A DNA stretch of 64,000 bases from Longimicrobiales bacterium (GCA_951828585.1 OX639991.1:496001-560000); one strand, 5' to 3'; numbered from the stretch's first letter, positions 24,976 to 34,338 are shown. Translations and numbers: made by a program. Notes: generated from the sequence alone by a model not told the origin.

Positions 24976-26346
24976 TTACCCCACCCCATCCAGCGCCAAC
25001 ACCGCCCCGAGCAGCACATCCGCCCCGCGGGCGATGTCTTCCGGGGCGGTGTATTCCTGCGGTGAGTGGCTGATCCCATCCCGGCTCGAGACGAAGATCA
25101 TCCCGACGGGACCGAGTTCCGCCATGCTCTGAGCGTCGTGTCCGGCGCCGGACGGCATGCGCACATGTGTGTATCCGAGCGCCTCCGCCGACGCCTCGAT
25201 GATGTCGCGGAAGCGGGGTTCGGTGGGCGCGGCCAGGCTCTCGTAGAAGCGGTCGAGTTCGATGGTGACTTCGTGGTCCTCCCCGACCTGGCGGGCGCGG
25301 CTCTCGACCTCGTCGAAGACCCGGCCGATCTTCTCCATCTCCAGGTCGCGAATCTCGAGCGTGGCGCGCACCTCGCCCGGCACGACGTTGGGCGCGCCCG
25401 GCACGGCCTCGATCCGGCCGACGGTAGCTACCTGCCTCCCCTCCGTGTTGGTGGCGACATCGTTCACGGCGCGGATGAAGTCGGCGGCAGCAACGAGCGC
25501 GTCGCGTCGCTGGTTCATGGGGGTCGTCCCGGCGTGGTTCTGGGCGCCGCGCACGGTGACGTTCCAGCGCCGGATGCCCACGATGCCCTCGACCACGCCG
25601 ATCTGGATGCCGGCCGCCGCCAGCACGGCGCCCTGCTCGATGTGCAGTTCGAGGAAGCCGGCCATGGAACCGGGGTCGCGCCGGGCCTCGTCGAGTCGCG
25701 CGGGGTCGCCGCCGAGGCGGGCGATGCCGTCCCGTATGGTGAGGCCCGAGGCGGTCACGATGTCGAGTTCGTGCGGTTCGACGCGGCCGACGAGCGCGCG
25801 GCTGCCGGTCTTGCCGCCCTCTTCGTTCTGGAAGATCACGATCTCGAGGGGGTGGCGGAGTTCCACGCGGTGGTGGTGCAGGGTCAGGGCGATTTCGAGG
25901 GCGCTGGCCACGCCCACCTGTCCGTCGTAGCTGCCGCCGCCGGGTACGGTGTCCATGTGGGAGCCGATGATGACTGGGAGGGCTTCGGGGTCGGTGCCGG
26001 GACGACGACCGATCAGGTTGGCCGCGAGGTCGGTCGATACTTCGAGGCCGCTCTGTTCCATGGCCTCGGCGGCGTAGCGGCGGCCCGCGATGTCCACGGC
26101 GCTGTAGGCGAGGCGGGTCGTGCCGCCGTCGTCGGTGCCGCCGAACTGACGGAAGACGCCGAGGATGGCGTTGAGGCGCTGGCCGTCGACGCGGGGGGGT
26201 TGGGGGAGTGGGGGGGTGGGGGCGGGGGGGGTTGGCGAACGGACGGAAATCCGCGAGGGAAGCGTGGCCGCCAGGGCCGCCGCAACCTTGAGGAAGCCCC
26301 GGCGCGGGTGCGGGTAGCCGGAATTCAGTAGCGGATCGAAGGTCAT
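24976..26346 (-). CDS. Tat-exported M20-family amidohydrolase (hydantoinase/carbamoylase type)
   Basis: 456 residues. A twin-arginine signal, RRGFLK at 15-20 with a short hydrophobic stretch, is followed by a Pro-rich linker and a Zn-dependent M20 catalytic domain. Metal ligands appear in GSHMDTVPGGG, YDGQVGV, NEEGG and LELHIEQG, and a late His in DGISHSPQEYT. Closest in pattern to N-carbamoyl-L-amino acid hydrolases and allantoate amidohydrolases. The linker is encoded by dense G runs on the plus strand (26195-26235). Confidence 0.87.
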   Translation of the reverse strand: MTFDPLLNSGYPHPRRGFLKVAAALAATLPSRISVRSPTPPAPTPPLPQPPRVDGQRLNAILGVFRQFGGTDDGGTTRLAYSAVDIAGRRYAAEAMEQSGLEVSTDLAANLIGRRPGTDPEALPVIIGSHMDTVPGGGSYDGQVGVASALEIALTLHHHRVELRHPLEIVIFQNEEGGKTGSRALVGRVEPHELDIVTASGLTIRDGIARLGGDPARLDEARRDPGSMAGFLELHIEQGAVLAAAGIQIGVVEGIVGIRRWNVTVRGAQNHAGTTPMNQRRDALVAAADFIRAVNDVATNTEGRQVATVGRIEAVPGAPNVVPGEVRATLEIRDLEMEKIGRVFDEVESRARQVGEDHEVTIELDRFYESLAAPTEPRFRDIIEASAEALGYTHVRMPSGAGHDAQSMAELGPVGMIFVSSRDGISHSPQEYTAPEDIARGADVLLGAVLALDGVG

Positions 26347-26485
26347 TGGTCGTATCCTGGCAGGCCGTGAAGGGCGGTTCCGGGGGCGATCCGTGGCCGC
26401 GCGGAGGACGGGCCGTCGGCGTGATCGCAAGACGCCCCGGGCCGTGCTCACTTGCTTCCCTCCAGAATAAGGCAAATCGACCCCG

Positions 26486-27193
26486 TTGCACGAGGACATC
26501 TTCGACTTTGACGGCAACTACGGGGAGCGCTACGAGGCGCTCGCCCGTCGGGTGATTCCCGGGTACCGTACGCTGTTTCCGATGTTCACGGCGCTGATCG
26601 AGCCGGATCTGCCGCGGCGCGGGCGGGTGCTCGTGGTGGGCGCGGGAACCGGTATCGAGATCGTCCACCTCAAGCGGGCGCGGCCGGATCTGCGCGTGCA
26701 CGGGGTCGATCCGTCGGACCACATGCTGGAGCTGGCCGAACGGCGTGTTGCGGAGGCGGGCGTGGGTGACGGGGTGACGCTTCAACTCGGTTACGCGACC
26801 GATGTGCCCATTGACCCGCCCTTCGATGCCGCTACCCTGATCAACGTCCTCCACTTCGTCCCCGACGACGGGGGGAAGGCCGGGTTGCTGGCCGACATCG
26901 CGCGGCGTCTTCGGTCCGGCGGCGTCTTCGTCTTCTACGACCTGCACGGCGGCGACACGCCTGAAGAGCACGAGCGGTATCTTGCGGCGTGGCGGCGCTA
27001 CTGGAAGATCCGCGACATGTCCCCCGAAGAGATGCGCGAATTCAACGACCGGATCCGTGAGGGGATTCACTTTTCGCCGGCGGCGAGGAGCATCGAGCTG
27101 GCGCTGGCGGCGGGGTTTGAGGAGCCGGAGCGGTTCTACAAGAGTTTGTTGTATGGGGGATGGACGTTTCGGCGGAAAGGACAGGGCGTATGA
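26486..27193 (+). CDS. SAM-dependent class I methyltransferase
   Basis: 235 residues from a TTG. Motif I is VLVVGAGTGIEIV, followed by VHGVDPSDHML and INVLHFVPDD. The C-terminal part resembles methyltransferases on small molecules. Substrate unknown. Its stop overlaps the next gene as ATGA, coupling it to a lipoprotein propeller. Confidence 0.82.
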   Translation: MHEDIFDFDGNYGERYEALARRVIPGYRTLFPMFTALIEPDLPRRGRVLVVGAGTGIEIVHLKRARPDLRVHGVDPSDHMLELAERRVAEAGVGDGVTLQLGYATDVPIDPPFDAATLINVLHFVPDDGGKAGLLADIARRLRSGGVFVFYDLHGGDTPEEHERYLAAWRRYWKIRDMSPEEMREFNDRIREGIHFSPAARSIELALAAGFEEPERFYKSLLYGGWTFRRKGQGV

Positions 27194-28458
27194 TGGCGGC
27201 ATTCGGTCTGGGAGACCGGCGCGTTGTGGGTCAGGTGAGAACGGGCATGGGCTGGTTCGGGATGGCTCTCGCGCTGGCAGTGGTCACGTGCGGTGAAGAT
27301 GCAGGCGATCCTGGTTCGGGTTCGGGGGGCGAATGGGATCTCCAACCCGAACGCCGGTGGCAGTTGACCGAGAGTCTGCGGATTGGAGAACTCCTCGCGG
27401 AAGGGCCGGCCGCATTCGGAGACGTGCGATGCATCGCGGTCGATCCGATGGACCGGATCTGGGTGGTCGATGAGTTGGCCCAGGAAATACAGGTGTTCGG
27501 AGCCGATGGTGCGTACGTGCGCACGGTGGGGAGGAAGGGGGAGGGGCCGGGGGAATTCCGACGCATCGGGGACGTGTTTCCGGGACCGGGAGCGGAGATC
27601 TGGGTCGAGGACCGGGTTGGCAGACGATATGAGATCTTCGACACCGCCGGAGACAGGATCGGCGGCCATCCGACTGTTCTCGCCAACGTCGGCAACGCGC
27701 GACGAAGCTGGACCCGGCAGGGGCTGCTGGTTGTTTCGGATCCCGTCTCGCGAACGACAAGGTTTTTCGAGCGGGTGGAAGGGGAGCTCCGGGATACGGG
27801 GCGGGAGGCGGTGCGGCCTAACAGGGAATCTCCGGAGCCCTTCGGATCCATGCCGGCGCTGCGATTCGAGTTCACCGGACCCATCCCGGGGTACACCAGC
27901 GGGCAGGTTCCGTTTTCGCCTCGATCTCGCGGTTTCTTCGGCTCCGACCTCGACCGCTGGGGGGCGCGCCAGATCGCCGCGGATGAGTACGAGGTCCGCC
28001 GGACGAGCCTGGAAACGGGCGACGATCTGCTTGCGATCACCCATCGGTACGAACCGGCTGCGATTCCCGACTCGTTGCGCAGGGCCGCGGCGGACTCGGT
28101 AGTCGAGAACTACACGCAGGGCGGCAGCAAGTTGGTCACTGACTTCGACTGGACAATGGTCCCGCGCCACTACCGCGCGTTCGAGGGCCTGCATGTGTCG
28201 GCAAGTGGGGAAGTGTGGGTTCGTCGCACACTCGCCGGGGGCATCGTCGGATTCGATGTCTTTGCGTCCGATGGCCGGTACCTGGGACAGCCGGGGGTGC
28301 CGGCGAGTTTCGTCGCGACGATGAACGTGCAGGTGATCACTGAGAGCGGTGTCTACGTCATCGACACCGACGACGTTGGGGCGCAATATGTGGTTCGATT
28401 CGATGTCGTGGGGGCGGGTGGAGGGCGTACCAGAACCGGCGTCATCACGGGGTGCTGA
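27190..28458 (+). CDS. Six-bladed beta-propeller lipoprotein (paralogue 1)
   Basis: 422 residues. A signal peptide ends near VVTCGED (lipobox-like Cys). The body shows NHL/6-bladed repeats: DVRCIAVDPMDRIWVVDE, then EIQVFGADGAYVRTVGRKGEGPGEF and VFASDGRYLGQPGVP. The GEGPGEF loop recurs in five other genes of this window. Such lipoproteins are numerous in Gemmatimonadota-like genomes and their role is unknown. It is coupled to the methyltransferase by ATGA. Confidence 0.8.
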   Translation: MMAAFGLGDRRVVGQVRTGMGWFGMALALAVVTCGEDAGDPGSGSGGEWDLQPERRWQLTESLRIGELLAEGPAAFGDVRCIAVDPMDRIWVVDELAQEIQVFGADGAYVRTVGRKGEGPGEFRRIGDVFPGPGAEIWVEDRVGRRYEIFDTAGDRIGGHPTVLANVGNARRSWTRQGLLVVSDPVSRTTRFFERVEGELRDTGREAVRPNRESPEPFGSMPALRFEFTGPIPGYTSGQVPFSPRSRGFFGSDLDRWGARQIAADEYEVRRTSLETGDDLLAITHRYEPAAIPDSLRRAAADSVVENYTQGGSKLVTDFDWTMVPRHYRAFEGLHVSASGEVWVRRTLAGGIVGFDVFASDGRYLGQPGVPASFVATMNVQVITESGVYVIDTDDVGAQYVVRFDVVGAGGGRTRTGVITGC

Positions 28459-28535
28459 GAACGGGAAGCCGCGACCCGGGACTCTGCTGACCAGCCCCGT
28501 CCGCGTTGCTTCGGCGGGGACCGGCCCGCCCCGGA

Positions 28536-30935
28536 TCACCCCCCCGGCCCCGTAATCCTGTACTCCTGCGGCGGCTCCACCCCCAGCAGGTGCTCGACGA
28601 AGTAGTCCCACGTGCGGCGCACCGCGTACGGCTCGTTGGCGTAGCCGTGGTTCCGGTTCGGCAGCACGAACATGTCGAAGTCCTTGTTGTGCGCGATCAG
28701 TTCGTCGATGACGCGGATGGTCAGGTTGGGGTGGACGTTGTCGTCGAGCGTGCCGTAGTGCAGCAGCAGCTTGCCCTTCAGGTTCGCGGCCAGATCCTGG
28801 TTGGCCTGGCTGTCGAAGTTGTCGCCGCCGTCGGGGTTCTTGACGAGCTGACCCTGGTACTTCTCGCCCCAGGTGTAGAAGTAGCCGCGGTTGTCGTGGT
28901 TGCCGGCTCCCGAGACCGCGACCTTGAAGAAGTCCGGGTGTCTGAGAATCGCGTCGGTGGACGAGAAGCCGCCTCCGGAGTGGCCGAAGATGCCCACGCG
29001 GCCGAGGTCCATCTGGGGATGGCGTCCCGCGAGTTCCTTCAGCGCCGAGATGTGATCGGGGAGGCCGTTGTCGCCCATGTTGCCGTAGTAGGCGTCGTGG
29101 AAGGCCTTGGAGCGGAACGGGCTGCCGAAGGCGTCGACCTGGAAGACGATGAAGCCGAGTTCGGCGAGCGCGGCGCCATTGCCCCGCCCGGAGGTCGAGA
29201 AATCGTACAGGGTGACTCCGCCGATCTGGGGGCCGGGGTAGATGTAGTCGACCACCGGGTAGGTCGCTTCGGGGTCGAAGTTGGAGGGGAACCAGAGGAG
29301 GCCGTAGACGTTGGTGGTCCCGTCGCGGCCCTTGGCTTCGAAGGGGACAGGGGGGACCCAGCCGGCTTCCTCGAGGCGCGAGATGTCGGCGGTTTCGACG
29401 GTCTGGACTGTGCGGCCGTTGTTGTCGCGCATGACCGCGATCGGCGCCGTCGTCGGGGTGGAGTACTGGTCGACGAAGTAGCGGCCCGAGGGCGAGGGCG
29501 TGATCTGGTGGACGGCGTCTTCGGGGGTGAGCAGGCGGGTCTCCGAGCCGTCGAAGCTTGTCCGGTAGAGGTGGGCGTGATAGGGGTGGCGGCCTTCTTC
29601 GCGGCCTATTCCAATGAAGTAGACCGCGCGGTTCGCGTCGTCGACGTGCATGACATCGAGGACGAGCCACGGGCCGGAGGTGACGCGGTTCTTCAGGTTC
29701 CCTTCGCCGTCGTAGAGGTAGAGGTGGCCGAAGCCGTCGCGCTCGGACCACCACAGGAACTCGGAGCCGTCGCCGATCACGCGCCACGCGGGCTCGTAGG
29801 ACATGAACTGGTTGAGTTCGAGGTAGGTGGGGCCGGTTTCCTCGAGGAGCCGGGTCGCGGCGCCGGTGGCGGCGTCGACGCGGTAGAGTCTGTACGTCTT
29901 GAAGTCGCGCGCGCGGTGGGTGTAGAAGACCTGGTTGCCGTCGGCGGTCCACTGTACCGCTGCGTAGGTGGTGTCGCCGCGGGTGTAGTCGCCGGGGTTG
30001 GGATCGACCTCCGCGCGTACGCCTGAGCGGCCCTCCACGTCGAAGATCCACAGCTCCGAGGTGGGGATGATCGAGTCGCCGGGGAGCGGGTAGGCCCATG
30101 AATGCAGGATGGGGCGGTCGTTGGTAGCCTCGAGGAGGTGGAAGCGGCCCACCTCGCGTTCGTCGTAGCGGTGGGTGGCGATGCGGCGCGAGTCGGGTGA
30201 CCACTTGAGCACGGGTGAGCGCTCGCGACCCTCGCGGCGCACGGTGATCTCCTGGCAGCAGCCCTCGGGGATCGCGCCGTAGCCGTAGTCCTCCTCGCCG
30301 TCGTGGCTGAGTTGGATCTCGTCGCCGGTCTCGGCGTCGCGCACCCAGAGGTTCTCGTCGCGCGTGAAGGCGATCCAGCGGCCGTCGGGCGAGGGGCGTT
30401 CGGTGGGGGATGGTGCGGGCGTGGCGCTGGGGCCGGCGCAGGTGTAGGCGGTGATATCGCAGTGCCAATGGACGGTGTCGGCGAGGTGGAACTCGATGGC
30501 GCGGCCGCCGTCGGCAAACTCGAAGGTGCTGAAGGGGAGTTTGTTGCCTTCGTAGGCGGTGTCGGCGGCCAGGGAGAGGGCGGCCGCGAGGCGGGCGTGG
30601 TCGAAGGCGAGGGCGCGTGAGGGGGCCGACGGGTCGACGACGATGAACTCGTGTCCTGACTCGGTGCGGCTGCGGAACCAGAAGCGGTCGCCGTCGAAGA
30701 ATTCGGGCTGCACCTCGTCGCCGGATACGAGTTTGGTCGCGTGCCAGTGCAGGAATTGCTCGGCGCGGGCGTAGTCGCGTGCGGTGACCTGTTGGGCGGG
30801 GGCGGGGGTGGTGGACGCGAGGGCGGCGGCGGTGGCCGCGAGGGCCGCGACGAGGAGGGGGACGGGTGGGGGAGGGGCAGCGACGGTGAGTGGTCCAGTC
30901 AGCTTGCGCGGGAGTGGGCGAAGGAATGTCGCCAT
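28536..30935 (-). CDS. Exported S9B (dipeptidyl peptidase IV-type) peptidase
   Basis: 799 residues from the ATG at 30935, which gives a proper signal peptide ending at PAPAQQ. A beta-propeller (DPPIV_N) fills about residues 90-560. The alpha/beta-hydrolase domain has the triad Ser653 in GHSGGG, Asp732 in LDDNVH and His763 in RNHGY. It removes X-Pro-type dipeptides from peptides outside the cytoplasm. The long upstream extension in the same frame crosses a repeat and was rejected. MITE-like copy C and its operator lie about 350-580 bases upstream. Confidence 0.9.
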   Translation of the reverse strand: MATFLRPLPRKLTGPLTVAAPPPPVPLLVAALAATAAALASTTPAPAQQVTARDYARAEQFLHWHATKLVSGDEVQPEFFDGDRFWFRSRTESGHEFIVVDPSAPSRALAFDHARLAAALSLAADTAYEGNKLPFSTFEFADGGRAIEFHLADTVHWHCDITAYTCAGPSATPAPSPTERPSPDGRWIAFTRDENLWVRDAETGDEIQLSHDGEEDYGYGAIPEGCCQEITVRREGRERSPVLKWSPDSRRIATHRYDEREVGRFHLLEATNDRPILHSWAYPLPGDSIIPTSELWIFDVEGRSGVRAEVDPNPGDYTRGDTTYAAVQWTADGNQVFYTHRARDFKTYRLYRVDAATGAATRLLEETGPTYLELNQFMSYEPAWRVIGDGSEFLWWSERDGFGHLYLYDGEGNLKNRVTSGPWLVLDVMHVDDANRAVYFIGIGREEGRHPYHAHLYRTSFDGSETRLLTPEDAVHQITPSPSGRYFVDQYSTPTTAPIAVMRDNNGRTVQTVETADISRLEEAGWVPPVPFEAKGRDGTTNVYGLLWFPSNFDPEATYPVVDYIYPGPQIGGVTLYDFSTSGRGNGAALAELGFIVFQVDAFGSPFRSKAFHDAYYGNMGDNGLPDHISALKELAGRHPQMDLGRVGIFGHSGGGFSSTDAILRHPDFFKVAVSGAGNHDNRGYFYTWGEKYQGQLVKNPDGGDNFDSQANQDLAANLKGKLLLHYGTLDDNVHPNLTIRVIDELIAHNKDFDMFVLPNRNHGYANEPYAVRRTWDYFVEHLLGVEPPQEYRITGPGG

Positions 30936-31103
30936 GTGGGCCTCGGGGTAGGGGGTGTCGGGGCTGCCGGGCATCCCGGAATCTGCCGGGAATCGTGCGA
31001 CGGCGGGATTTTGGTTGCCCGGTTGTACCGCCGATATTCTGGCCCAGCGCAGAGTCCTCTGCCAGACCTGTTCACCCTTTCGCGGCCAAGGAGCCGTCTC
31101 GTC

Positions 31104-31241
31104 ATGCGGCGTGTCCCCTTCCCGCTGATCCTGTTGGGCGTGCTCGCTCCGCTCCTTCCAAGCGTCAATGGCGATCGAGCCCTTCATGCCGCGAGCCGGC
31201 GATACTTCCAGGAGCACCTGTTGGGGGCTGAGAGAGCGTGA
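31104..31241 (+). CDS. Small ORF with signal-like N-terminus
   Basis: 45 codons with AAGGAG nine bases before the ATG. The N-terminus MRRVPFPLILLGVLAPLLPS looks like a signal or membrane segment; the remaining 25 residues show no family. It ends 40 bases before a MITE-like repeat, so it may be the 5' remnant of a larger exported protein cut by that repeat. The rest of 30936-31280 shows no gene. Confidence 0.3.
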   Translation: MRRVPFPLILLGVLAPLLPSVNGDRALHAASRRYFQEHLLGAERA

Positions 31242-31280
31242 GCGGGGAGTGATTCCGTAGGCTTGGCCGGACCCCCCCGG

Positions 31281-31516
31281 CAGCCCGTGGAGAAACCCCG
31301 CATCGCACCGAGGGCGGCGAGGCGCTGCGCCGGTAACGCGCGACGGAGAAGAGCAGCGCCCTTCGACTGAGGAGCAACGCAGAGCGAAATTCTTCAGAAG
31401 AAACGAGTATAGTACAGATGACATTTTGTAAATCAAACTTTACAATACGAATGAAGCGAAGTGGGCGCGGTGCGGATGCCGGCCTCCGCGTCCCGAATCG
31501 CCGGTTCACAGGCCCG
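31281..31516 (+). repeat. MITE-like repeat, copy C (diverged)
   Basis: Starts CAGCCCGTGGAGAAA and matches the copy at 51731 over its length. Shared blocks are the left end, CACCGAG...GGCGAGGCGC, the identical 16-mer GGAGCAACGCAGAGCG (here 31371-31386), the tandem dyad at nearly the same offset (125 versus 129 bases), AGCGAAG, GCGGATGC and a CGAAT/GCCGG tail. The right end is degenerate, so the boundary is approximate. No coding capacity. Confidence 0.6.
31406..31444. promoter_or_regulatory. Tandem dyad operator, site C (inside repeat copy C)
   Basis: Box 1 AGTATAGTACAGATGACA has a weak left half. After the spacer TTT, box 2 is TGTAAATCAAACTTTACA, a perfect TGTAA-N8-TTACA. It lies between the DPP-IV gene (start 30935) and the HNH gene (start 31810). 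Confidence 0.6.
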
Positions 31517-31554
31517 TTCGAGCATCAGTGTCCCAAATCGCCGGTTCTCAGGCC
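31491..31554 (+). repeat. Two 24-bp direct repeats, 40-bp period
   Basis: TCCCGAATCGCCGGTTCACA followed by GGCC (31491-31514) and TCCCAAATCGCCGGTTCTCA followed by GGCC (31531-31554), 22 of 24 identical. They straddle the degenerate right end of repeat copy C. Beyond them, 31555-31809 shows only a possible promoter (CATATATTGTAG, about 31734) and the ribosome site CAGGAG before the HNH gene. Confidence 0.6.
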
Positions 31555-31809
31555 GATCTGACTATGTACAGTTTGAATTCTCCGCTCTTGCAACGGCCGG
31601 GATCGCTTCCGGGATGCCCCCCAGGCCCCCCCGCAGGCCCAGGACCGCGTCTGCCGGCCTCGTGACCCATTCGTGCCATCCCCACCCCCCGTTTGCCCCT
31701 CCTGAGCCATCCTGAGAGGTCGAAATCACCGCGCATATATTGTAGCCAGCGCACACCTCGCGCCGCACTTAACCTCTTGTTCCACTTGCATTTCAGGAGA
31801 CTCAAGACC

Positions 31810-33054
31810 ATGTCCGACGACCTCTTCGAACTCGGCGAACGCATCGCCGAACTCGCCGCCCGCATCAACATCGCCACCTGTGACATGCTCACCCTCGTCG
31901 CCGACTTCGACCGGCGCGAAGGCTGGGCCGACAACTTCACCTCCTGCGCCGAATGGCTCGCGTGGCGCACCGGCCGTACGCTGGCCGCCGCCCGGGAGAA
32001 TGTGCGGGTCGCTCACGCGCTCGAGAAACTCCCCCTCACGGCCGGGGCCATGAAAAGCGGCCAGCTCTCCTACACCAAGGCACGCACCATGACCCGTGTG
32101 GCCACCCCCGAGACCGAAGCCACGCTGCTCGAGTACGCGCAGTCCACCTCCGCCGCGCGGCTGGAATGGCTGGCGCGGGGCTGGAAGACCCTGTCACGGG
32201 ACGGTGAACTCGCGGCCGAGGAGGTACGTCACCGCAGCCGCACCTTCTCGGTGGTGATCGACGCCGACGGGATGTACGTGGTGCGGGGGCGGCTCGAACC
32301 CGAGGTGGGCGCCATGCTGATGCGGGCGATCGAGGCGGCGAGCGACGCGCTGTACCGGGGGGAGGATGCGGAGGCCCGGCCGCGGGGGCGGCAGCGGCGT
32401 GCCGATGCGGCGGGACTGGTGGCCGAGCGGGCGCTGGCGGCGGGGTTCGGGGGTGGATCAGGCAGCCGCGCCGAGCGCTACCAGGTGGTGGTCCACACGG
32501 AGACCGCGACACTGTGCGAGCGCGGCGAGACGGGACGCTCCGAGCTCGACGGGGTGCGGGTCTCGGCGGAGACCTCACGGCGCATGGCGTGCGACGCCGC
32601 GCGGGTCGCGATGTGTCACCGTGACGGTGAGGTGGTGAGCGTGGGGCGGCGGACGCGCACCATCCCCCCGCACATCCGCCGCGCGCTCGAGGAACGTGAC
32701 CGTGGCTGTCGCCATCCGGGGTGCGCGAGCCGCTTCACCGAAGCCCACCACGTCAAGCACTGGGCCGATGGCGGCGAAACCAGTCTGGCCAACACGGTGC
32801 TGCTCTGCCGGCGCCACCACCGCCTGGTCCACGAGGGCAAGACCCACATGGCCCTGGACCGGGATGGCAAGGCGGCGTTCTTCACGCGGACGGGTCAGGT
32901 GATAGGGAGCGCGCCGCCGTTGCCGGAACAGTCGCGGAAGCTGCCCCAACCTCCGGCCCCACCTCCCGACCGCCTGTCCAACGGCGCTCCCCGTTTCGCC
33001 GACTCCGCGGTCCCGCTTTCGCTGGAACTCGAGGCGCTGGAGGCGGTGGCCTGA
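31810..33054 (+). CDS. DUF222 / 13E12-repeat HNH endonuclease-like protein
   Basis: 414 residues. The N-terminal helical DUF222 region (GWADNFTSCAEWLAW, LSYTKARTMTRVATP) leads to a C-terminal HNH motif: CRHPGC, HHVKHWADGGETSLANTVLL and CRRHHRLVHEG, with the two zinc-binding Cys pairs and catalytic His. Such genes are multicopy in several phyla and often sit in repeat-rich sites, hinting at a homing role; no function is proven. The start ATG follows CAGGAG. Confidence 0.85.
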   Translation: MSDDLFELGERIAELAARINIATCDMLTLVADFDRREGWADNFTSCAEWLAWRTGRTLAAARENVRVAHALEKLPLTAGAMKSGQLSYTKARTMTRVATPETEATLLEYAQSTSAARLEWLARGWKTLSRDGELAAEEVRHRSRTFSVVIDADGMYVVRGRLEPEVGAMLMRAIEAASDALYRGEDAEARPRGRQRRADAAGLVAERALAAGFGGGSGSRAERYQVVVHTETATLCERGETGRSELDGVRVSAETSRRMACDAARVAMCHRDGEVVSVGRRTRTIPPHIRRALEERDRGCRHPGCASRFTEAHHVKHWADGGETSLANTVLLCRRHHRLVHEGKTHMALDRDGKAAFFTRTGQVIGSAPPLPEQSRKLPQPPAPPPDRLSNGAPRFADSAVPLSLELEALEAVA

Positions 33055-33130
33055 GTTGGAGGGCCAGGCTGGCCGGCGGCTCGGGCCCACCGCGGCATCT
33101 TTCGACCGCGCCCCGCCCTACCCCGCCGCC

Positions 33131-33242
33131 GCCGCCGCGGCAAGACCCGGGACACGAGCATGTCACAATGGGACAGGGGCCGGGACGGGGCGCCGCCGCG
33201 GCAAAACCCGGGACGCGAACATGTCACAATGGGACAGGGGCC
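33131..33242 (+). repeat. 51-bp direct repeat, two copies, 61-bp period
   Basis: Copies at 33131-33181 and 33192-33242 differ at about four positions. Both contain the block CATGTCACAATGGGACAGGG preceded by CCGCCGCGGCAA. The core TGTCACAATGGGACA is partly dyad-symmetric and could be a protein-binding site or the relic of an insertion-sequence end; no transposase is near. Confidence 0.75.
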
Positions 33243-33514
33243 TTTCGTGGGGCTGAAGAGCAGCAGGTGTCGATCGCCAGCGCGCACGGGCGGGTAAACG
33301 GATCATCAATGAGCAGGCCCGGTGCCAGTCCGAACCTTCCTCGATGAGATGAAGAACGGCGCCCGGAATACAGGACGGTTTCTCTTTTCGGACTTCGCCG
33401 GAATCTGCCGGCTCGCGCAGAGCCCCAGGGGAGCCGAACGAGAGTGTCGGCAATAGGGGGCTTCGCTACAGAGGATTCGGCACGGAACCCGTCGTGGACT
33501 GGTCGCGGAAACAG

Positions 33515-33571
33515 CTTGCCAGCCCGATCCCTCACCGCTCTCGGTGCTCGCGCGGCTTTGTCCACGGACTG
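33515..33571 (-). repeat. Solo end of the MITE-like repeat
   Basis: 57 bases that match, in inverse orientation, the left end of the copy at 51731-51787 with about five mismatches. The last 34 bases, CTCTCGGTGCTCGCGCGGCT and TTGTCCACGGACTG, have one mismatch. Nothing else of the element is recognisable here, so it is a truncated relic. Confidence 0.7.
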
Positions 33572-33669
33572 CCACTACCAATCCGTCCCAACCTACGATT
33601 CAGGCCAGGAAACCCGATTCACGCCCCCTGAACTCGCTTGATTTCCAGTACGACAATCCGTCGTTTTCT

Positions 33670-34338
33670 CTACGCAAACGCCCTGCGAAACGACTCCTCG
33701 CCGCCGGGCCGGAGTCCTTCGATCGCGCCGGATTCCAGAGCCGCCAGGGCGAAGGTCTCCCCGTAGCCGCGGGCGAAAGTCATCACCACCAGGTCGACCG
33801 CGAAAGTGACGATCTGACAGGGTACGTGCAGCACCGGTCCCTGGGTGAGGAAGGGGGTGGCGCGGGCCGGGTCGAAGAGGTCGAGGGGAGTGAGGTGCTC
33901 CAGTGCCTGCGGGACGCCGGGGCCGACGAACGCCAGCATGCAGTGGCCGTCGGTGGTCTCGGTGAAGCCGGTTTCGGGTGGTGTGGATGGCGGATCTCCA
34001 TCACCCAAGTGCCAGATGGCCACCTGGGTCCGGTTCAAGCGGTTGATGACAAGCGGGCCGTGAACGCCAACCGCGCCAATTCGCTCGGGAACGGGCAAGT
34101 CCATGGGTGTTTGAGCCCCGATGTCCCGGTCCTGGAAGTCCCAACGTCGCCGGTGGCTTAGATCGACGAGCCACGGACCCGGATGGTCGTCCTCGCCTTC
34201 GTAGCGCAGAACCACGGTCCAGCCATCGCGCAGTTCGGTCTCGGGCGGGGTGGCAGGGAAGGCGACGGGAGAACGGCGGAAGCGGATCCGGTCTCCGGGC
34301 CCGGTGGAGAGCGGTTCACCACCGCGGCCGCGGATCAC
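33670..34338 (-). CDS. soxG: Sarcosine oxidase gamma subunit-like protein
   Basis: 222 residues, GTG start. The C-terminal half has the GcvT-like pattern of SoxG: GHCMLAFVGPGVPQALEHLTPLDL, VLHVPCQIVTFAVDLVVMTFARGYGETF. The N-terminal half is less typical and a little longer than usual. It follows soxA by 58 bases in the order soxB-soxD-soxA-soxG expected for heterotetrameric sarcosine oxidase. Alternative: a more distant GcvT-family protein. Confidence 0.75.
   Translation of the reverse strand: MIRGRGGEPLSTGPGDRIRFRRSPVAFPATPPETELRDGWTVVLRYEGEDDHPGPWLVDLSHRRRWDFQDRDIGAQTPMDLPVPERIGAVGVHGPLVINRLNRTQVAIWHLGDGDPPSTPPETGFTETTDGHCMLAFVGPGVPQALEHLTPLDLFDPARATPFLTQGPVLHVPCQIVTFAVDLVVMTFARGYGETFALAALESGAIEGLRPGGEESFRRAFA

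Larger units (their letters stand above)
33055..33669. other. Gene-poor spacer with two repeat features
   Basis: 615 bases between the converging HNH gene and soxG. It contains a 51-bp direct repeat (33131-33242) and an isolated MITE end (33515-33571). A plus-strand open stretch at about 33320-33454 reads protein-like (FLFSDFAGICRLAQ) but has no convincing start. No other feature was recognised. Confidence 0.5.

Noticed and set aside
26195-26235. Regulatory G-quadruplex tract
   Set aside because: It lies inside the Pro-rich linker of the M20 gene. Codon choice for Pro explains the runs, though structure is possible.
28506-30026. 506-codon plus-strand frame over the DPP-IV gene
   Set aside because: It is an antisense shadow of codon-biased GC-rich sequence with Val/Gly/Asp-rich translation and no domain.
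30936-31436. Extension of the DPP-IV gene by 167 codons
   Set aside because: It crosses the MITE-like repeat and a small ORF on the other strand. The ATG at 30935 gives a proper signal peptide.
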